Shown here piece after piece: positions 24,013-36,716 of a DNA stretch of 57,482 nt. This DNA comes from Phoronis australis (Eukaryota > Phoronida > Phoronidae), in the NCBI GenBank assembly GCA_002633005.1, contig NMRA01000094.1, forward strand, positions 247,170 to 304,651, read 5' to 3'. Under the pieces are notes generated by a model. That model did no database searches. It was not told where the DNA came from and worked only from the letters and a program-made list of their open reading frames with translations. A program made the translations under genes and the position numbers. The number at the start of each line of letters is the position of its first letter. Positions within the stretch are counted from its first letter, which is position 1.

Positions 24013-25566
24013 CTAACATTTTAGTCAGCGTGTGAACTGGGTATTAGTTCTTTACCTGTAGAGACACTACTGTAAACATACCAGTTAATGGTTATGCTCA
24101 AGCCGTCACTCACTCTTCTTTCATTTTCAAAGCAGTGTCTTCAACAGTACATTAAAACCATAGTTGTTGGAACTTTCACATGCTGAGAATCGGTATACAG
24201 CCACCGACTCCCATTCCCTGCTACAACAAATTTAGTTTTCAAAAGAACCTGTCTTTTCTCGCAGTTCTAAGAACTAAACCTCGGCTTTGGTTATACCGTT
24301 CTGGCGAGGGCAAAGTGACAGGCAAGCATAGCTGGGTCACGTGATATTTTGTGGCTGATCCTCAAAGAGGAAAGTAGATTGGTGTTACAATGAAAATCAG
24401 CACAAAGTTGAAGTATTTATTCGTGTTGCATCATTCTGGGCATTCGATCGCAGACACTCAAAAGCCAGTGAGCCAGCTGTAGATCCCAAAAACAATTGAG
24501 AGAATGTTTTCAATTGTTTGAGTATACTCTGTTAGTAACACTTTAAACTGTGAACAAAGGAGGAAGTCTGCTATTAAAATTGATTACTTTTGAATCTTCA
24601 ACAACTTTGATGGCACACAGTCTATGTCAGTCCTGGCAAACATTTCTAAAGAGCACTGAATAGAATTGCGTGTATGCATGAATTTCAATTGTGAGATCTT
24701 ATAATTTTGGAGGTCTTACCGTCTGTTTGGCAATGAGGTTACGTATACATGTTTGGCTAAGCACCCACCCCAATTTTTTGAAATTTTAAATTCAAAAAAT
24801 ATATTTTGTGAAATTCTAGCACCCCTTCCCTTTATAAAAATATGAGTTTTAATTCAATACAAATCGTCTTACTTAATATGCTTATTTTTCAATATTATTT
24901 TATCTAAGTGTAAAATCATTGTCAGTATTACCAATCGACTATCCCGTAATATGTCTTAAATATATATGAAAACTCAAGTCACTTTACTAGGTGAAAAATG
25001 GAATCAAATTGTTTGAAGGCCAGGGATAGAAGAAGCACTCCATATACAGTGTTATCACCTCATGAATCTCAAACAGCATAAAGCCATCTATATAGGAAAC
25101 TTCAGATAGCGCCAACTACTACCCTTGGGACCAATCACAACACTGTGTTGACCAACTAATGCTACTTGTGTGCATTACACGACTGCTATGATCAATATCT
25201 GCCTTGTCTTCCACTAAGTCATCATATATCTAAGTTGGAGGTTGAGGCCAGGAATAATCATTCAGGAAACTGATAAGTGTTGACTGAAGGTCTTACAATA
25301 GCTGGTGGAGAATCAATAACAAGTACTTAGTTGTGAAGAATAAGGACAAGTCAAGGATGAGTGGCCCGGTTCTGTTGGTCAGTTGAGTGACTAGCCAGAC
25401 TTGCAGGTACAGTAATTAGTCATGAAAGAATGTAAGGAAATGGCTTAAGGAAACAGAGATACCAGTTGGCAAGTAACAACAAATATGAATACATATGGTG
25501 CTCTACTGTTGAGCAAAACTCATTAACTTGTTGTGAATTGCAGTGTTCAAGATTGACTAAGGATCT
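24013..25566. other. Unassigned sequence
   Basis: Nothing recognised between the dispersed repeat and the 21-bp array. Confidence 0.5.
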
Positions 25567-25826
25567 AGACTACTATCTATAGTCCACAGACTACTACCTA
25601 TAGTCCACAGACTACTACCTCTAGTCCACAGACTACTACCTCTAGTCCACAGACTACTACCTATAGTCCACAGACTACTACCTATAGTCCACAGACTACT
25701 ACCTATAGTCCACAGACTACTACCTATAGTCCACTGACTACTACCTATAGTCTACAGACTACTACCGATAGTCCACAGACTACTATCTATAGTCTACAGA
25801 CTACTATCTATAGTCTACAGACTACT
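25567..25826. repeat. Minisatellite, 21 bp x about 12
   Basis: Units gactactacctatagtccac with few changes. Confidence 0.95.
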
Positions 25827-26956
25827 TGTGTAAGAACCAATGCTGCTCATGTACAATTCAGCCAATTTCAATGTACTAAAAAGCATCCAAACCATTGTTT
25901 TGAATGTCATCCAAGAAGATGGTCTCTGGATAACATTGCAACATTTAAATACCCGGTAACTAATAATCAAGACATATTACAAGAAAATAGTAATGCTGTA
26001 TAAAGCTAAATATATTTCTGCTTCCATTTTTCAACACTTAGTAGTACTTCATTATTCAAATGAGCTATACCAGGAGGGTATAGCTCATTGATTATTCATA
26101 TAATGGATGCTTGTTCTTCAATCATGAACACAACTTCACTTATCCTCAAGTATACTCTGGTATTATATTAATTAACACAAACACATATTCTTTCTCTGCT
26201 TATTCTATTGGCTGACAGTAGACAAAACATCACCCCTCTAGTGTGTCATAGACGAGATGGCTCTCACTACCAGATTACATGCAAAAGCTATGCATTTAAA
26301 ATGGCAATGGTACTAACTTATAATCTGTGAATTGGGAACTTTTTACCATATTTGTATAAAATCATAAAAACAACAATTGTTTAAAAACGTTTACTTTCTT
26401 CAGTACCTCTTCCTGATTTTATTAATAACTTTGATTTTTAAGCAAATGCAGACAGATTGTGCAATGGATTTTACCCTCCTGGGCTGGTATAGGTGTTTTA
26501 ATTATCATTGAATGCATGCTTCATATGTTGGTGATTGTTAGTTCTTTTCCAACAGGTGCTGTTCCAACTGTCTGCTCCATAACAATGAGTGACACGTCAA
26601 GTTAGAGTATACCTATATGTATTTCTAGCCTCCAGATGTCCAAGTCACGTATGACCAGAATGAACATATGCAAACACAACAGACCGAAGTCATGGTCATA
26701 AATTCCCTCATTCCCTTTCACAAAACTGCCTATTGTCCACAGACTGTTGTGCGAAGATCCTAAATGCATATTTTATATTGATGTGAACAATAACACCATA
26801 TCAAGTTTAATATACTTTCTGTAAGTTTAACAAGTAGGCAATTTGGTAAACCTGAGCACAAACATGCAATAAAATGTTTACATTCTTCAGAAACTCAAGC
26901 AGATTTCAAGAACATAAGGTTTCCAGTTCACCTTGGATTAACAGATACTTGTTTGT
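25827..26956. other. Upstream region of the FN3 gene
   Basis: A good acceptor (cttttccaacag) ends near 26555 and could belong to a leader exon of the FN3 gene. The promoter was not identified. Confidence 0.4.
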
Positions 26957-27124
26957 TTACAGCCAGCACCACCATGCAGTGATAAGATTCATCTGACTCA
27001 CCTTAAAGATGGCGTAACACTCCGACATATTTAAAATGCATTTTGTCTCTTTTACAGCCAGCGCCATAATGCAACGATGTAATTCAACTGACTCATCCTA
27101 AAGGTGGCGTAACAGTCAGACATC
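26957..27124 (+). promoter_or_regulatory. Duplicated acceptor and 5' leader before the FN3 gene
   Basis: Two tandem copies of about 70 bp lie 95 bp apart (26957-27030 and 27051-27124). Each begins with a pyrimidine tract and an acceptor (tttacag, AG ending at 26962 and 27057), followed by ccagc, a 'ggcgtaaca' block and gacat. The second copy leads directly into the start codon. Either acceptor could join an upstream leader exon to the coding exon. Confidence 0.55.
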
Positions 27125-27811
27125 ATGTTTACGATGACCAGATTATTAGTTATGACTACAGTGGTGATGATGTTAGTGGCTGACACAGAATCCACCGGTG
27201 GCTACACTAATGTCTTCACATTTCAAGACAGCAACGATCTTCCATTAAATGTGTCCCTGGACCAGGGCAAAACAGATGTGGACTCTATCTATGTGGAGTG
27301 GTATGCTGTCCCTTACCACAACAACAGTCATGTGTTGAATTATCAGTTACATTATGATCCAGGTAACAGGCTGTTACAGACTGGCAACCTAGCTCCGGAT
27401 AAAAACAAGTTTTTCATCAATGGATTGCAGACATCTACGCGCTATAATGTCTGTTTGACAATTCGATACCGCGAGGGTGACCAGGATTACGAAAGTCAAC
27501 TATGTAAGGTGATGACGACTATACCAGTCATACGTCAGGAGAGCGTGTACGCACTGTGTTTCACTCTTACAAGTGTAGCCCTTCTAGTAATCACAGCCAG
27601 TCTTTATTGGAGGTATAGGAAATTTGTGATTGACAGGAAAAAAGCCAAACTGGTGGCAGCAGACAATGGTGGAGAGTCAGAAGACGATGACGCACTACCG
27701 AGAAATCATGTGAATTCTAAGTCATTGTCTCAAAGGCTCAATAGAAGATACTCAGGCTATGAACAAGCACAGGCTGCCTCGAGTATAGAGGATAGAGAAA
27801 CTTTCACATAA
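27125..27811 (+). CDS. Single-FN3 type I membrane protein, 228 residues
   Basis: This is the only complete gene I can define. Residues 1-23 form a signal peptide (MFTMTRLLVMTTVVMMLVAD). Residues about 38-133 form one fibronectin type III domain, with the core Trp at 59, NYQLHY at 72-77, and the tyrosine-corner region LQTSTRYNVCLTIRY at 101-115. C110 and C127 could form a disulfide; N42 and N66 are glycosylation sequons. Residues about 140-162 form one membrane span, followed by RYRK and a tail of about 66 residues with an acidic patch (ESEDDD) and a Tyr/Ser-rich end. The layout suggests a small cell-surface adhesion or signalling protein, but I do not recognise an orthologue. The coding part is one exon, and a splice acceptor 67 bp before the ATG suggests a spliced 5' leader. 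Confidence 0.9.
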   Translation: MFTMTRLLVMTTVVMMLVADTESTGGYTNVFTFQDSNDLPLNVSLDQGKTDVDSIYVEWYAVPYHNNSHVLNYQLHYDPGNRLLQTGNLAPDKNKFFINGLQTSTRYNVCLTIRYREGDQDYESQLCKVMTTIPVIRQESVYALCFTLTSVALLVITASLYWRYRKFVIDRKKAKLVAADNGGESEDDDALPRNHVNSKSLSQRLNRRYSGYEQAQAASSIEDRETFT

Positions 27812-28027
27812 AGAGTGTTTCTTAGTTAGCAAAGCAGCTTATGGTGTAAATTGTGTAACATGTATTCTGTGCCTAGTTTTGTTCATATAAGTATATAGCA
27901 TAAATCAACCTTTTTAGCTTTGAACATATTTGAGACAGAATTGTTAAAGAGATATTTAGCGTAGCTCGACTAGCAGCAGATGAAAAAGTGTACAATGAGT
28001 GGACTACTTTCCCTATTCCTCAGATCG

Positions 28028-28237
28028 GTACGCTACAGAGTTACAGTACAACCAATAGATGTGTATGCTACAGAGTTACAGTACAACCAATAGATGTGTA
28101 CGCTACAGAGTTAGAGTACAACCAATAGATGTGTACGCTACAGAGTTACAGTACAACCAATAGATGTGTACGCTACAGAGTTAGAGTACAACCAATAGAT
28201 GTGTACGCTACAGAGTTAGAGTACAACCAATAGATGT
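28028..28237. repeat. Minisatellite, 35 bp x 6
   Basis: Six units starting gtacgctacagagttacagt, just downstream of the FN3 gene (possibly in its 3' untranslated region). Confidence 0.95.
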
Positions 28238-31200
28238 AAGGCAATAATGAGAAAGAAGTAATAAGAACATAATTATACGGAAGCAGCAGACTTTTCAATA
28301 AGCACATGCAGTATTCACACTAAAAGTTATAACTACGAATATTGTCCAACAGTTCAGTGAAATGCCACAGCAAGTGGCAATTTGAAACATTCATGGCAAA
28401 ATGAGACAGTATTTCTGAGCATGGTGTATTGGACATGCTATTACAAGCAGACTTTAAAGTAAAAGACACTACTGGTCACTAACATTGAAAAACAATCATT
28501 TCCAAATAAGAGGAAATTTAATCAACCAAGTGCAATATTTTAATGGTAAGGTAACGACAGACTCAAAAGGCTGTAATGATGTGATAGTATAAACAAGGCA
28601 CAAATTGCAATTCTAATCATCTTTTTGTTAATTCAGAACAGAGACAAAACAAAGCTATATTATAAACGAACCACTGCATTTGGAGACTTGTCCATGCTTG
28701 TTCTATGAATTTGTGACAAATATTCTGCAAGTTTAACAGAGAATGAAAGCAGTGGTTAAGTCTGCATACAAAAAATTATCAACATAAGCTCAGTTGCAAC
28801 ATTTCTCTTTCTAAAACCATATCATCTTGTCAGTACCTATGTGCTTAATACCCTCCTTACTATGGTCTACGCTAAATACTACTTTAACAAAACTGTATGA
28901 AACCCATTCCAAACTTTCAAAGGACACAATGATGGTACTGTATCAAGGTACCTAAACTACACAGTTAACAGACTCATGAACACGGTCACAGACCGCCATG
29001 GTTTAGGACAAAATGTAGATGTCAACTGACCCAGGAAGCCGATGAGTCCGTGACCCGTGTTTATGGCATGTTTTATGGGAGTGAACCGTGTTTGGCAGTC
29101 CGTTAACCGTGTTTCTTCGTGAATTGAGTCCATGTCCCATGTATTTGGGTGAATGGATCATGTTTTGTGAGTCCGTTCCCATGTTTGTGAGTCAGTGAAC
29201 GGTGTTTGCAGGTACGTGAGTCATGTTCGTGCTTCCGTGACCGTGTTTATGAGTCCGTTAACCATGTAGTTTAGGTACCTTGCGTATCATTCACCATTTC
29301 TGTCAGTAAAATCCTTATTCCTTGACGACATCAAAGAAACACGGACTATTGCACATATTTTAGGTACAATTAGTTATGAATAGCAAAGCACACCACATGG
29401 TCAAATGATAAAAACAGACAGCATATAGCAACTAGACATGGCAGCTGTATGACAAACAACTACACCTCTATTAAATGGTTTGAACAGATATAACCCGGCA
29501 TCAACAACAGACAAGTTCTGTAATGCTGGACATCACTAAAAAGCAAGACTTGGCAGCATTGCATGAAATATTGTATTTTAAATGAGAATACGTGATTGTG
29601 GCTAGATTTTTCTAACCGCAAGACAGCTAGCTACTAAACTCTACCAAGAATAGCTAACAGTTATAAACACCACAAAACTATTATTCAGGATATCTTTTAT
29701 CAATCTTTAAATTTTCTGACAATAACATGATCTACAAGTTTTTATACGACAATCTTCATGTACGATCAACTGAACCCCACTGGCAATAGTGCACCAGTGT
29801 TAGCCTCAAACAAAACATCTCAACGACATCAAACATTGTACAAATGTCCAGTCTGGCATCACAGAGTTAAGCACACGACACCAAATTGAATTTTGAGAGT
29901 CATTAGAGAGTGTTTAAACCTGTAGACGTAGAATAGTTATAAGGGTGAACATGCCAATAAAACATATTGATTCAAATGATGGACACTTTTGAGAGAAGGT
30001 ACATATTTCAACCACATGCAGTCTAAGTACATTTCACAAAGATCATCATCTTTTAAATAAACAACAAATTGAAATATAGAAATATAGAGACTGTAGCACG
30101 ACTACAATAAACTTAACGTAAGAGCTCCCTTGAATGTTGGATGGCCCCAAACTTCATTTTTCACTAAACTTTGATATAAAAATCAACCCAAAGAAAAATT
30201 AAATACTTGCAGAGCTGAAATTTAACAACTATTTCAGTAACTTTCCGAATTTAGGACAGCGAAAAAATACTTATTTTCAACCTGTCCGAAATTTTCGAAA
30301 TAGGCAATATTGATGGTCCAAAATTCGAGAAATATGAGAAAGATGTCAAAATCGACGGTGTCCGAAATCTTATAATTTACGCAGTCAGTTGCCAACAATG
30401 TTTCGATTTGCAGTTTTAGACCGTTTGAATAGTCACGCAGATTTGTGATCGTTATTGCTGACCAGAAATTCAAATGATGTCTTCAAAAACATAAACAGCG
30501 ATGTTATTGGCTCTGAACACAATCGGCTTACTAAACTTAGTGAAATATATACATTTGTCATGTAACACACCTCAACTGATTATTCACAATATCCATAGGT
30601 GCTCAACGTCTTCATGTTCGCAAACCAAACACCGACGATGCGACTGCAGTAAATGAAACCATGGTTTGTTTCTGGGTCAGCGCATGCAACATATTTATGA
30701 ATCACCTGTCACTCAAACAGACATGTAAATAAGGTCCCCGCGGTCTTAGCTCGATTACGTATTCGGGCGTTTGACAATTCCAAAACTGCTGCTTTATGCG
30801 GCTGGGGTATATTCAATCAATAAAAGTTTGGAATTATTATTCTAAAATATAGCAGTCAGGCTAGGTCACAATTTAGCTGAGGTAGAGCCTACGGAATTCT
30901 AACCGCAAAACATCACCACGCGCAAGTGACTGTTCAAGTAGCCAGCTACGCGGGCGTCAGCTTCTTCGATGCTAATACATGCTTTAATACAAAAGCAGTG
31001 CGTCCCAATAATCTCGGCCCTTGCATTCCTGATACTGCTGTTGTAATGTTATCTGTCCTATGTTCACTCCGGCCCGATAGCAGTGCCATCCGCTAATTTA
31101 TTTTTTATGCCAGTATGCAGATTCAGATCGATCTCTGCTATGGGCCCAGGTTTCATTTTACAAAATCACACACCGGGTCAAACGACCCACAAAAGGGAAG

Positions 31201-32760
31201 TTGCTGGGGATGAGTGGAAATGGAGCAACTTTGACTAAAGATTAATAGGTTCACACTCTTGTTTTAGATGGCTTCAAAATTCTTAACCTTGGTGCGAGAG
31301 AGCCCTAACATTTCGTGAAGAATACAAAACAGCCAAGTAAACAGAATGTCAGTAGGGAGACATAATGATACATTTATAATATGAACACTTTTAATGTATA
31401 CTGCATGACAAACTTGGACGTGGAGTTTTGCTTTCACAAAGTCTGTTATAACTTGACACTGAGCAATATCGTTTTGCCAATACCGGCCCATGGCATAGCG
31501 AAGGTCGAGGCGCCGAGAGGAAGTGGGCTGCAGGTTCGCAGAAAAACATTAAAGCCGTGAACCCAGGATTCGACTTGGTAACACAACGGTCTCATCACTG
31601 GTGCTTATTAATTAGCTGTTAATCCACATACAACAATGTGGCGATTATCCGAAAGTCAGAGAACATGCATTTCATTTGCATAGTGAAACCGCGATCAAGC
31701 GTGGCAAATATTTTGAGGCTGTGATTACAACTGCCAAGAAAACATGCGAGATACACACAAACCATCCACATTGATAACTATGGACTGCGACATCAGTCAA
31801 TACATTACACGGGAGGCAGTTTTAAACGATGTGTAAATAATCACCGTTATTTGATGAACTTCCAGATTTTCATTCAGCCCCCGAAATGTGAGAATTACGG
31901 CCACTGCCGCTAAAACCAACGTGTCTGAAATTTGAGAAATATGATGAATGCCAAATTTGACCATGTCCCAAATTTCAGAATCAAAAAAGTTCAGTCTGGG
32001 GTTGGATTTAGGAGCCCGAAATTCGGGAGACTGTCCTAAATATGGGAATTTTTATCGTGATATCTATCAATTAATGAAACTACCAAGAACATACAATGGA
32101 AAGAGTGATAAATGTGGTATGTGTAATGGTCAACAGATAGCACTTTTACTGTTACCCAGCATAAGTTCACACTAGCACCACACAGTTTGTTGTGTTTGGC
32201 GGATTCAAGTTGATAATGTGACTCAAACTTCCTATCTACAGAGGATTGGTGTGTTTTGTTCATACGCACAACGTGCTCGTGGAGATTATAACAGGTTTTT
32301 GAACTGCCCTAAAATAAATTCTTGTAAGAGAAGAAAAATAATGTTCACAGACCAAAAATTCAGCAGGCGAAAACCATCACCCCCTACACTGGAGAGAACT
32401 TAAAGAAGCCCCGTTCCCTGCAATGGACAGAAGCCCCCACCCCCTGGACTGAAGAGAAGCATCCGTCCCCTAGACTGGAGAGAATTATTACCCTTGTACA
32501 ACATGCAAAAAGATGGAACAATGATGATGAGCACAATTCAAAGTTAAAAGCACCCATCGTGTTTATTCAACATTGTCAACATTTACAGTGTACAACATTC
32601 AAATAGACGAGCAGGATATGACAATATCCACTAATTCAGCTCATTTGTCAACAGTACACAGTGACATCAACAGAATCGAGCATAATGTTGAACAGAAATA
32701 CCTTTATCATGAGTTTCACTTTTGGAAGTTATTACAACACGGCCTCCACTTCCAGTAGGT
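28238..32760. other. Unassigned sequence downstream of the FN3 gene
   Basis: Apart from the degenerate repeat at 29035 it includes a possible inverted-end element (atttaggacag at 30250, ctgtcctaaat near 32030) and a CpG-richer stretch near 30600-31150. No exon is supported. Confidence 0.45.
29035..29272. repeat. Degenerate repeat, about 22 bp
   Basis: Many variants of gagtccgtgaccgtgtttat; too diverged for an exact count. Confidence 0.6.
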
Positions 32761-33134
32761 TTACACCTTAACTAATGCAACGTAGTGCATTATTGACTTG
32801 TCCGTGTATTTATACCTTAACTAATGTTATGTAGTACATTATTGACTTGTCCGTGTATTTATACCTTAAAGGCGAAGACAACTTTTTTCATGTCATTTTC
32901 AGTAAAAAAATAAGGTTCGTTGATTATCCCTGACATACTTTTCAGTTAATTACAGCTTTTCGTAATTTAATTAATCACTTGTCCCCTACTCCGGAAGTGA
33001 CGTTTAGGGAGTCAAGAACTTCGTGCCATTTGTTTTCATATAGTCTGACTGCGTGAGCTGTCGAGTCAGTCATTCTTCTACCTCGTTTGTGATAAGTTCG
33101 GTCGTCGTTTGCTTTTGTTTACGAGTCAGTCAAC

Positions 33135-33422
33135 ATGCCACACAGTTGCTGCGTACCGGGATGTACTCATTATCATCTCAAGCGCACTCTGACTGGGTAT
33201 ACACTACACCGCCTTCTGAAAGATGACACACTTTGCCGTACTTGGCTCGTTCGTGAAACGAACACAGCATTACCTGTCCACGCAACGTTCAAAGCAGCAC
33301 CAAGACGTCCCACCACATCTGTCCTCAGTCTATGCCTCATTCCTCTCAAAAGCTATGCCTGTGTGTACTCTGCCTCATTATACTCGGGCTCAAACATATA
33401 CCCATCCACAGACTGTCCATGA
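33135..33422 (+). pseudogene. THAP zinc-finger start, truncated
   Basis: The frame opens MPHSCCVPGCTHYHLKRTLT with the N-terminal C-x3-C pair of a THAP finger at residues 6 and 10, then YTLHRLLKDDTLCRTWLVRE, matching the helix region of the domain. The later Cys-x2-His pair and the rest of the DNA-binding domain are missing; after about residue 50 the frame no longer resembles THAP. It would have been the N-terminus of a Kolobok transposase. Confidence 0.65.
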
Positions 33423-33470
33423 AAAAATTCCTCGTCACCACTGAGTGAACAATGTCTCCTTCACTCACGC

Positions 33471-33590
33471 ATGGGCGGTGCACCATAGAGGGCTGGGAGG
33501 GGCTATAGCCACCAATTTTTTCAGTGCTGCGACACCCACGGTCTATGGGCGGTGCGCCACAGAGGGGCTGGGGGGGGGGGCTATAGCCCT
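33471..33590 (+). repeat. Two-copy GC-rich repeat inside the THAP element
   Basis: Two units of about 70 bp, each with gggcggtgcrccayagaggg and ggggctatagcc. A related inverted pair lies at 54135-54275. Confidence 0.55.
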
Positions 33591-34419
33591 CCACGTTGAC
33601 TGTGATATGGGTCAGGTTGTATACAAGCTAAACAATCCCTAAATCCAACGTAATTGAGTTCTTTGGCAGCCTAACTTGTCGTAGAATACCCGATGATGAG
33701 ATGTGGTGATGACAATAGAAAACAATAGTAGTACAGGTCCTCACAGTAAACTCTAACGCAAAACCAAATTAGCGCGTAATTCTCAACTCCCTAAACGTCA
33801 CTTCCGGAGTAGGGGACGAGTTATTAATTAAATTACGAGAAGCTGTAATTAACTGAAAAATATGCCTGAGATAATAAATGAACCTCATTTTTACTAAAAA
33901 TGACATGAAAAAAAGATTGCCTACGCCTTTAACTAATATTATGTAGTACATTATTGACTAGTCCGTGTATTTATGCCTTAACTAGTGTTATGTAGTGCAT
34001 TATTGACTTGTCTGTGTATTTACACCTTTACATAATATTATGTAGTGCATTATTGACTTGTCTGTGTATTTACACCTTTACATAATATTATGTAGTGCAT
34101 TATTCACTTGTCCATGTATTTACATCTTTACATATTATGTAGTGCATTATTGACTTGTCTGTGTACTTACACCTTTACATAATATTATGTAGTGCATTAT
34201 TGACTTGTCTGTGTATTTACACCTTTACATAATATTATGTAGTGCATTATTCACTTGTCCATGTATTTACATCTTTACATAATATTATGTAGTGCATTAT
34301 TGACTTGTCTGTGTATTTACACTTTTACATAATATTATGTAGTGCATTATTGACTTGTCTGTGTATTTACACCTTTACATAATATTATGTAGTGCATTAT
34401 TCACTTGTCTGTGTATTTA

Positions 34420-35607
34420 GCCAAATACCTACAAAACTAAAAAATGATCTTTTTAACTCAATAAAAGTATTTTCTGAAAGCAGAAAAGCTTGTAGAATTG
34501 TATTTTTTATTGTATACCACTCTAATAATAATTGGGTCAGGTGATCATGTCTTTTTATATTAAAATTAGCAAAAAAGATAGGTACATCCTGTCAGAATAA
34601 ATATTGATTAAAACTTATCAGTAAGATTATATCCATTTTAATCATGGGGTCAAACGTGTTGATATGTATTTTAATGTCAAATCTACTTTTAGATGGTGTT
34701 TTCAACATTGGGTTCTGGTGTCAAAGCACTAGAGATTCTAGAAATTTCTGTGAACAAATTGTGATATGATTAGATACGATCATGTGTTTTTTATTAGCCA
34801 ATCGCTAAATAAGTAGAATATTATAATATGGGCTAAAATCAAGAAGATATTCAGTTGAGCTACAGTAGTTGAAGCATGAAGATTTGCTACAATGTACAGA
34901 GGAAATTGTACAACAGAGCCAACTGGTGGAAGATTCTAGAGAGGATCATGGCAAGGACAAGGGTTAACAAAAACTAAATTAATTAGAGCTTATCACTTTC
35001 ATCGTGGGTAGTAAGATACTGAAGTGTTGCGTCAACAGAGACTGTGACCAGCAAGTACATTGTCGCAATACAGTGTGTGTAGTTCGAAGATTTACCAACA
35101 GGACTGTCATCCAAGTGGAGAGTCCTACAGCTTGTATAGCAGATGACAATTGATTATTTTGGTAGATTGATTGAAGTAATCTTTAAAGAGGGCGCTAGCG
35201 TAGCTACTCTTCTTTGTAGTTGATTACTTAATTAACAACAGGTTTCACTTGTCTAATTAGGGGTTATCATATAATAAATTAATTACTGGATTTAATGATT
35301 CTCTCTCCAACTACGCACTCTCAAAGCATAGCTACATTTTAAACAAACCCACCGTCAATCTCTGACACATCCATAGCAAAACAGTGGCATAAATAACATG
35401 AACATATGAATAATCGAGATGGAATCTCAAAAATGCTATTCAATTTTCTTAATTATCATTTCATATTCATTTTATGCAACTTCTGAGTTTTTCATAAAAA
35501 CTGTAAAAGTCATATTTTTATAGTCCCTCGTACAAAACTGGGAATTCTTAAAAAGCAATTTGTGTAAGTGTTTTAGAGACCAGAGTTTGAAGCATAGTAT
35601 CTAAAAA
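34420..35607. other. Unassigned intronic or intergenic sequence
   Basis: AT-rich, with no coding or repeat signal that I can support. Confidence 0.5.
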
Positions 35608-35938
35608 TTTCATGCGAATACAATCAGCCATGATGTTCCAAAGATTTCATGCGAATACAATCAGCCATGATGTTCCAAAGATTTCATGCGAATACAATCA
35701 GCCATGATGTTGCAAAGATTTCATGCAAATACAATCAGCCATGATGGTCCAAAGATTTCATGTGAATACAATCAGCCATGATGTTCCAAAGATTTCATGC
35801 GAATACAATCAGCCATGATGTTGCAAAGATTTCATGCGAATACAATCAGCCATGATGTTCCAAAGATTTCGTGCGAATACAATCAGCCATGATGTTCCAA
35901 AGATTTCGTGCGAATACAATCAGCCATGATGTTCCAAA
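35608..35938. repeat. Minisatellite, 37 bp x 9
   Basis: Units tttcatgcgaatacaatcag. It lies just below the last exon found of the armadillo-like gene. Confidence 0.95.
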
Positions 35939-36029
35939 GTGCCATTTTGGAGTGTTCTACATGACCTTATTACATAGTGGACACACCTTATTACATAGTG
36001 GACACACCAAGTGATTAAGAGTAACTTAC

Positions 36030-36149
36030 CCAGTTGTGGTAGTCATATAACTTGATCATGTGTTGGAGATTGAAGCCATATTGAAGTATCTTGTCAGCCA
36101 ATGGACTCTCACTGAGGTGGTACAGTACCTTGATGGCAGTAACCTTCAA
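36030..36149 (-). CDS. Armadillo-like gene, last exon identified (120 bp)
   Basis: The acceptor is tgtttaattag and the donor GTAAGTT. Forty codons read LKVTAIKVLYHLSESPLADK and then ILQYGFNLQHMIKLYDYHNW, in phase 0 at both ends. This is a clear armadillo-like helix pair. The open frame stops soon after the donor, so the gene must continue in exons at lower coordinates that I could not identify; the 37-bp array begins just below it. Confidence 0.85.
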
Positions 36150-36716
36150 CTAATTAAACAAAACACGTGATTGGACTATAAAGTGGCAGACCCACCTTCC
36201 ATCAACAAACCAACTACGAATTTACACCACTTACCAAAGATTATGAAATTGGTTTTTGGTTGTTCCTTAATCAAATTAGAAGTGATTTCAGGGCTTCAAA
36301 TGAACTATCAGTTTGTTATTGTTACAGACCAAGTTCTACAAGTTGGCTTGTCATAGCCGCTCATCTTATATTTAGTTTTTAAAAATGAGCGCAGAGAAGG
36401 GCACAAAGTCAGTAGATGAACAACTATAGAAGTATCCTCAACGGTACATGAACAACAATAGAGGTATTCTCAACAGTAAATGAATGACAATAGAGGTATT
36501 CTCAACAGAAAAAGCTTCAAACGACTATCGACCTTGTCAAGATAGACCACGCACATAGAGTTGGAAAAACTTTCAAAGATGCAAAAGCCATATAAAAGAC
36601 TAAGAAGATGTAGCAATCTTGTTAATTTTTATTAAAGATGACGCAATTTCACTTCAATTCTATCTTGAGCTCATCACACTCAGTTCAGCTTGGCATTCAG
36701 CTTGACATTCAGCTTG

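Larger units (their letters stand above)
32870..33928 (+). mobile_element. Kolobok-like transposon with THAP fragment
   Basis: The 1059-bp element has inverted repeats of about 145 bp (32870-33016 and 33783-33928) beginning AGGCGAAGACAAC, and TTAA on both sides (32866-32869 and 33929-33932). It is inserted in a 50-bp minisatellite whose unit contains that TTAA. It encodes the start of a THAP zinc finger. TTAA target plus THAP is the signature of the Kolobok superfamily. Too short to be autonomous. Confidence 0.8.
32761..34419. repeat. Minisatellite, about 50 bp x 12, split by a transposon
   Basis: Units tgtagtgcattattgacttg followed by tctgtgtattt. About two units at 32761-32869, then the Kolobok-like element, then about ten units at 33929-34419. 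Confidence 0.9.

Noticed and set aside
35608-35938. CRISPR-like regular repeats
   Set aside because: Units are head to tail with no unique spacers, and the DNA is animal; it is a minisatellite.
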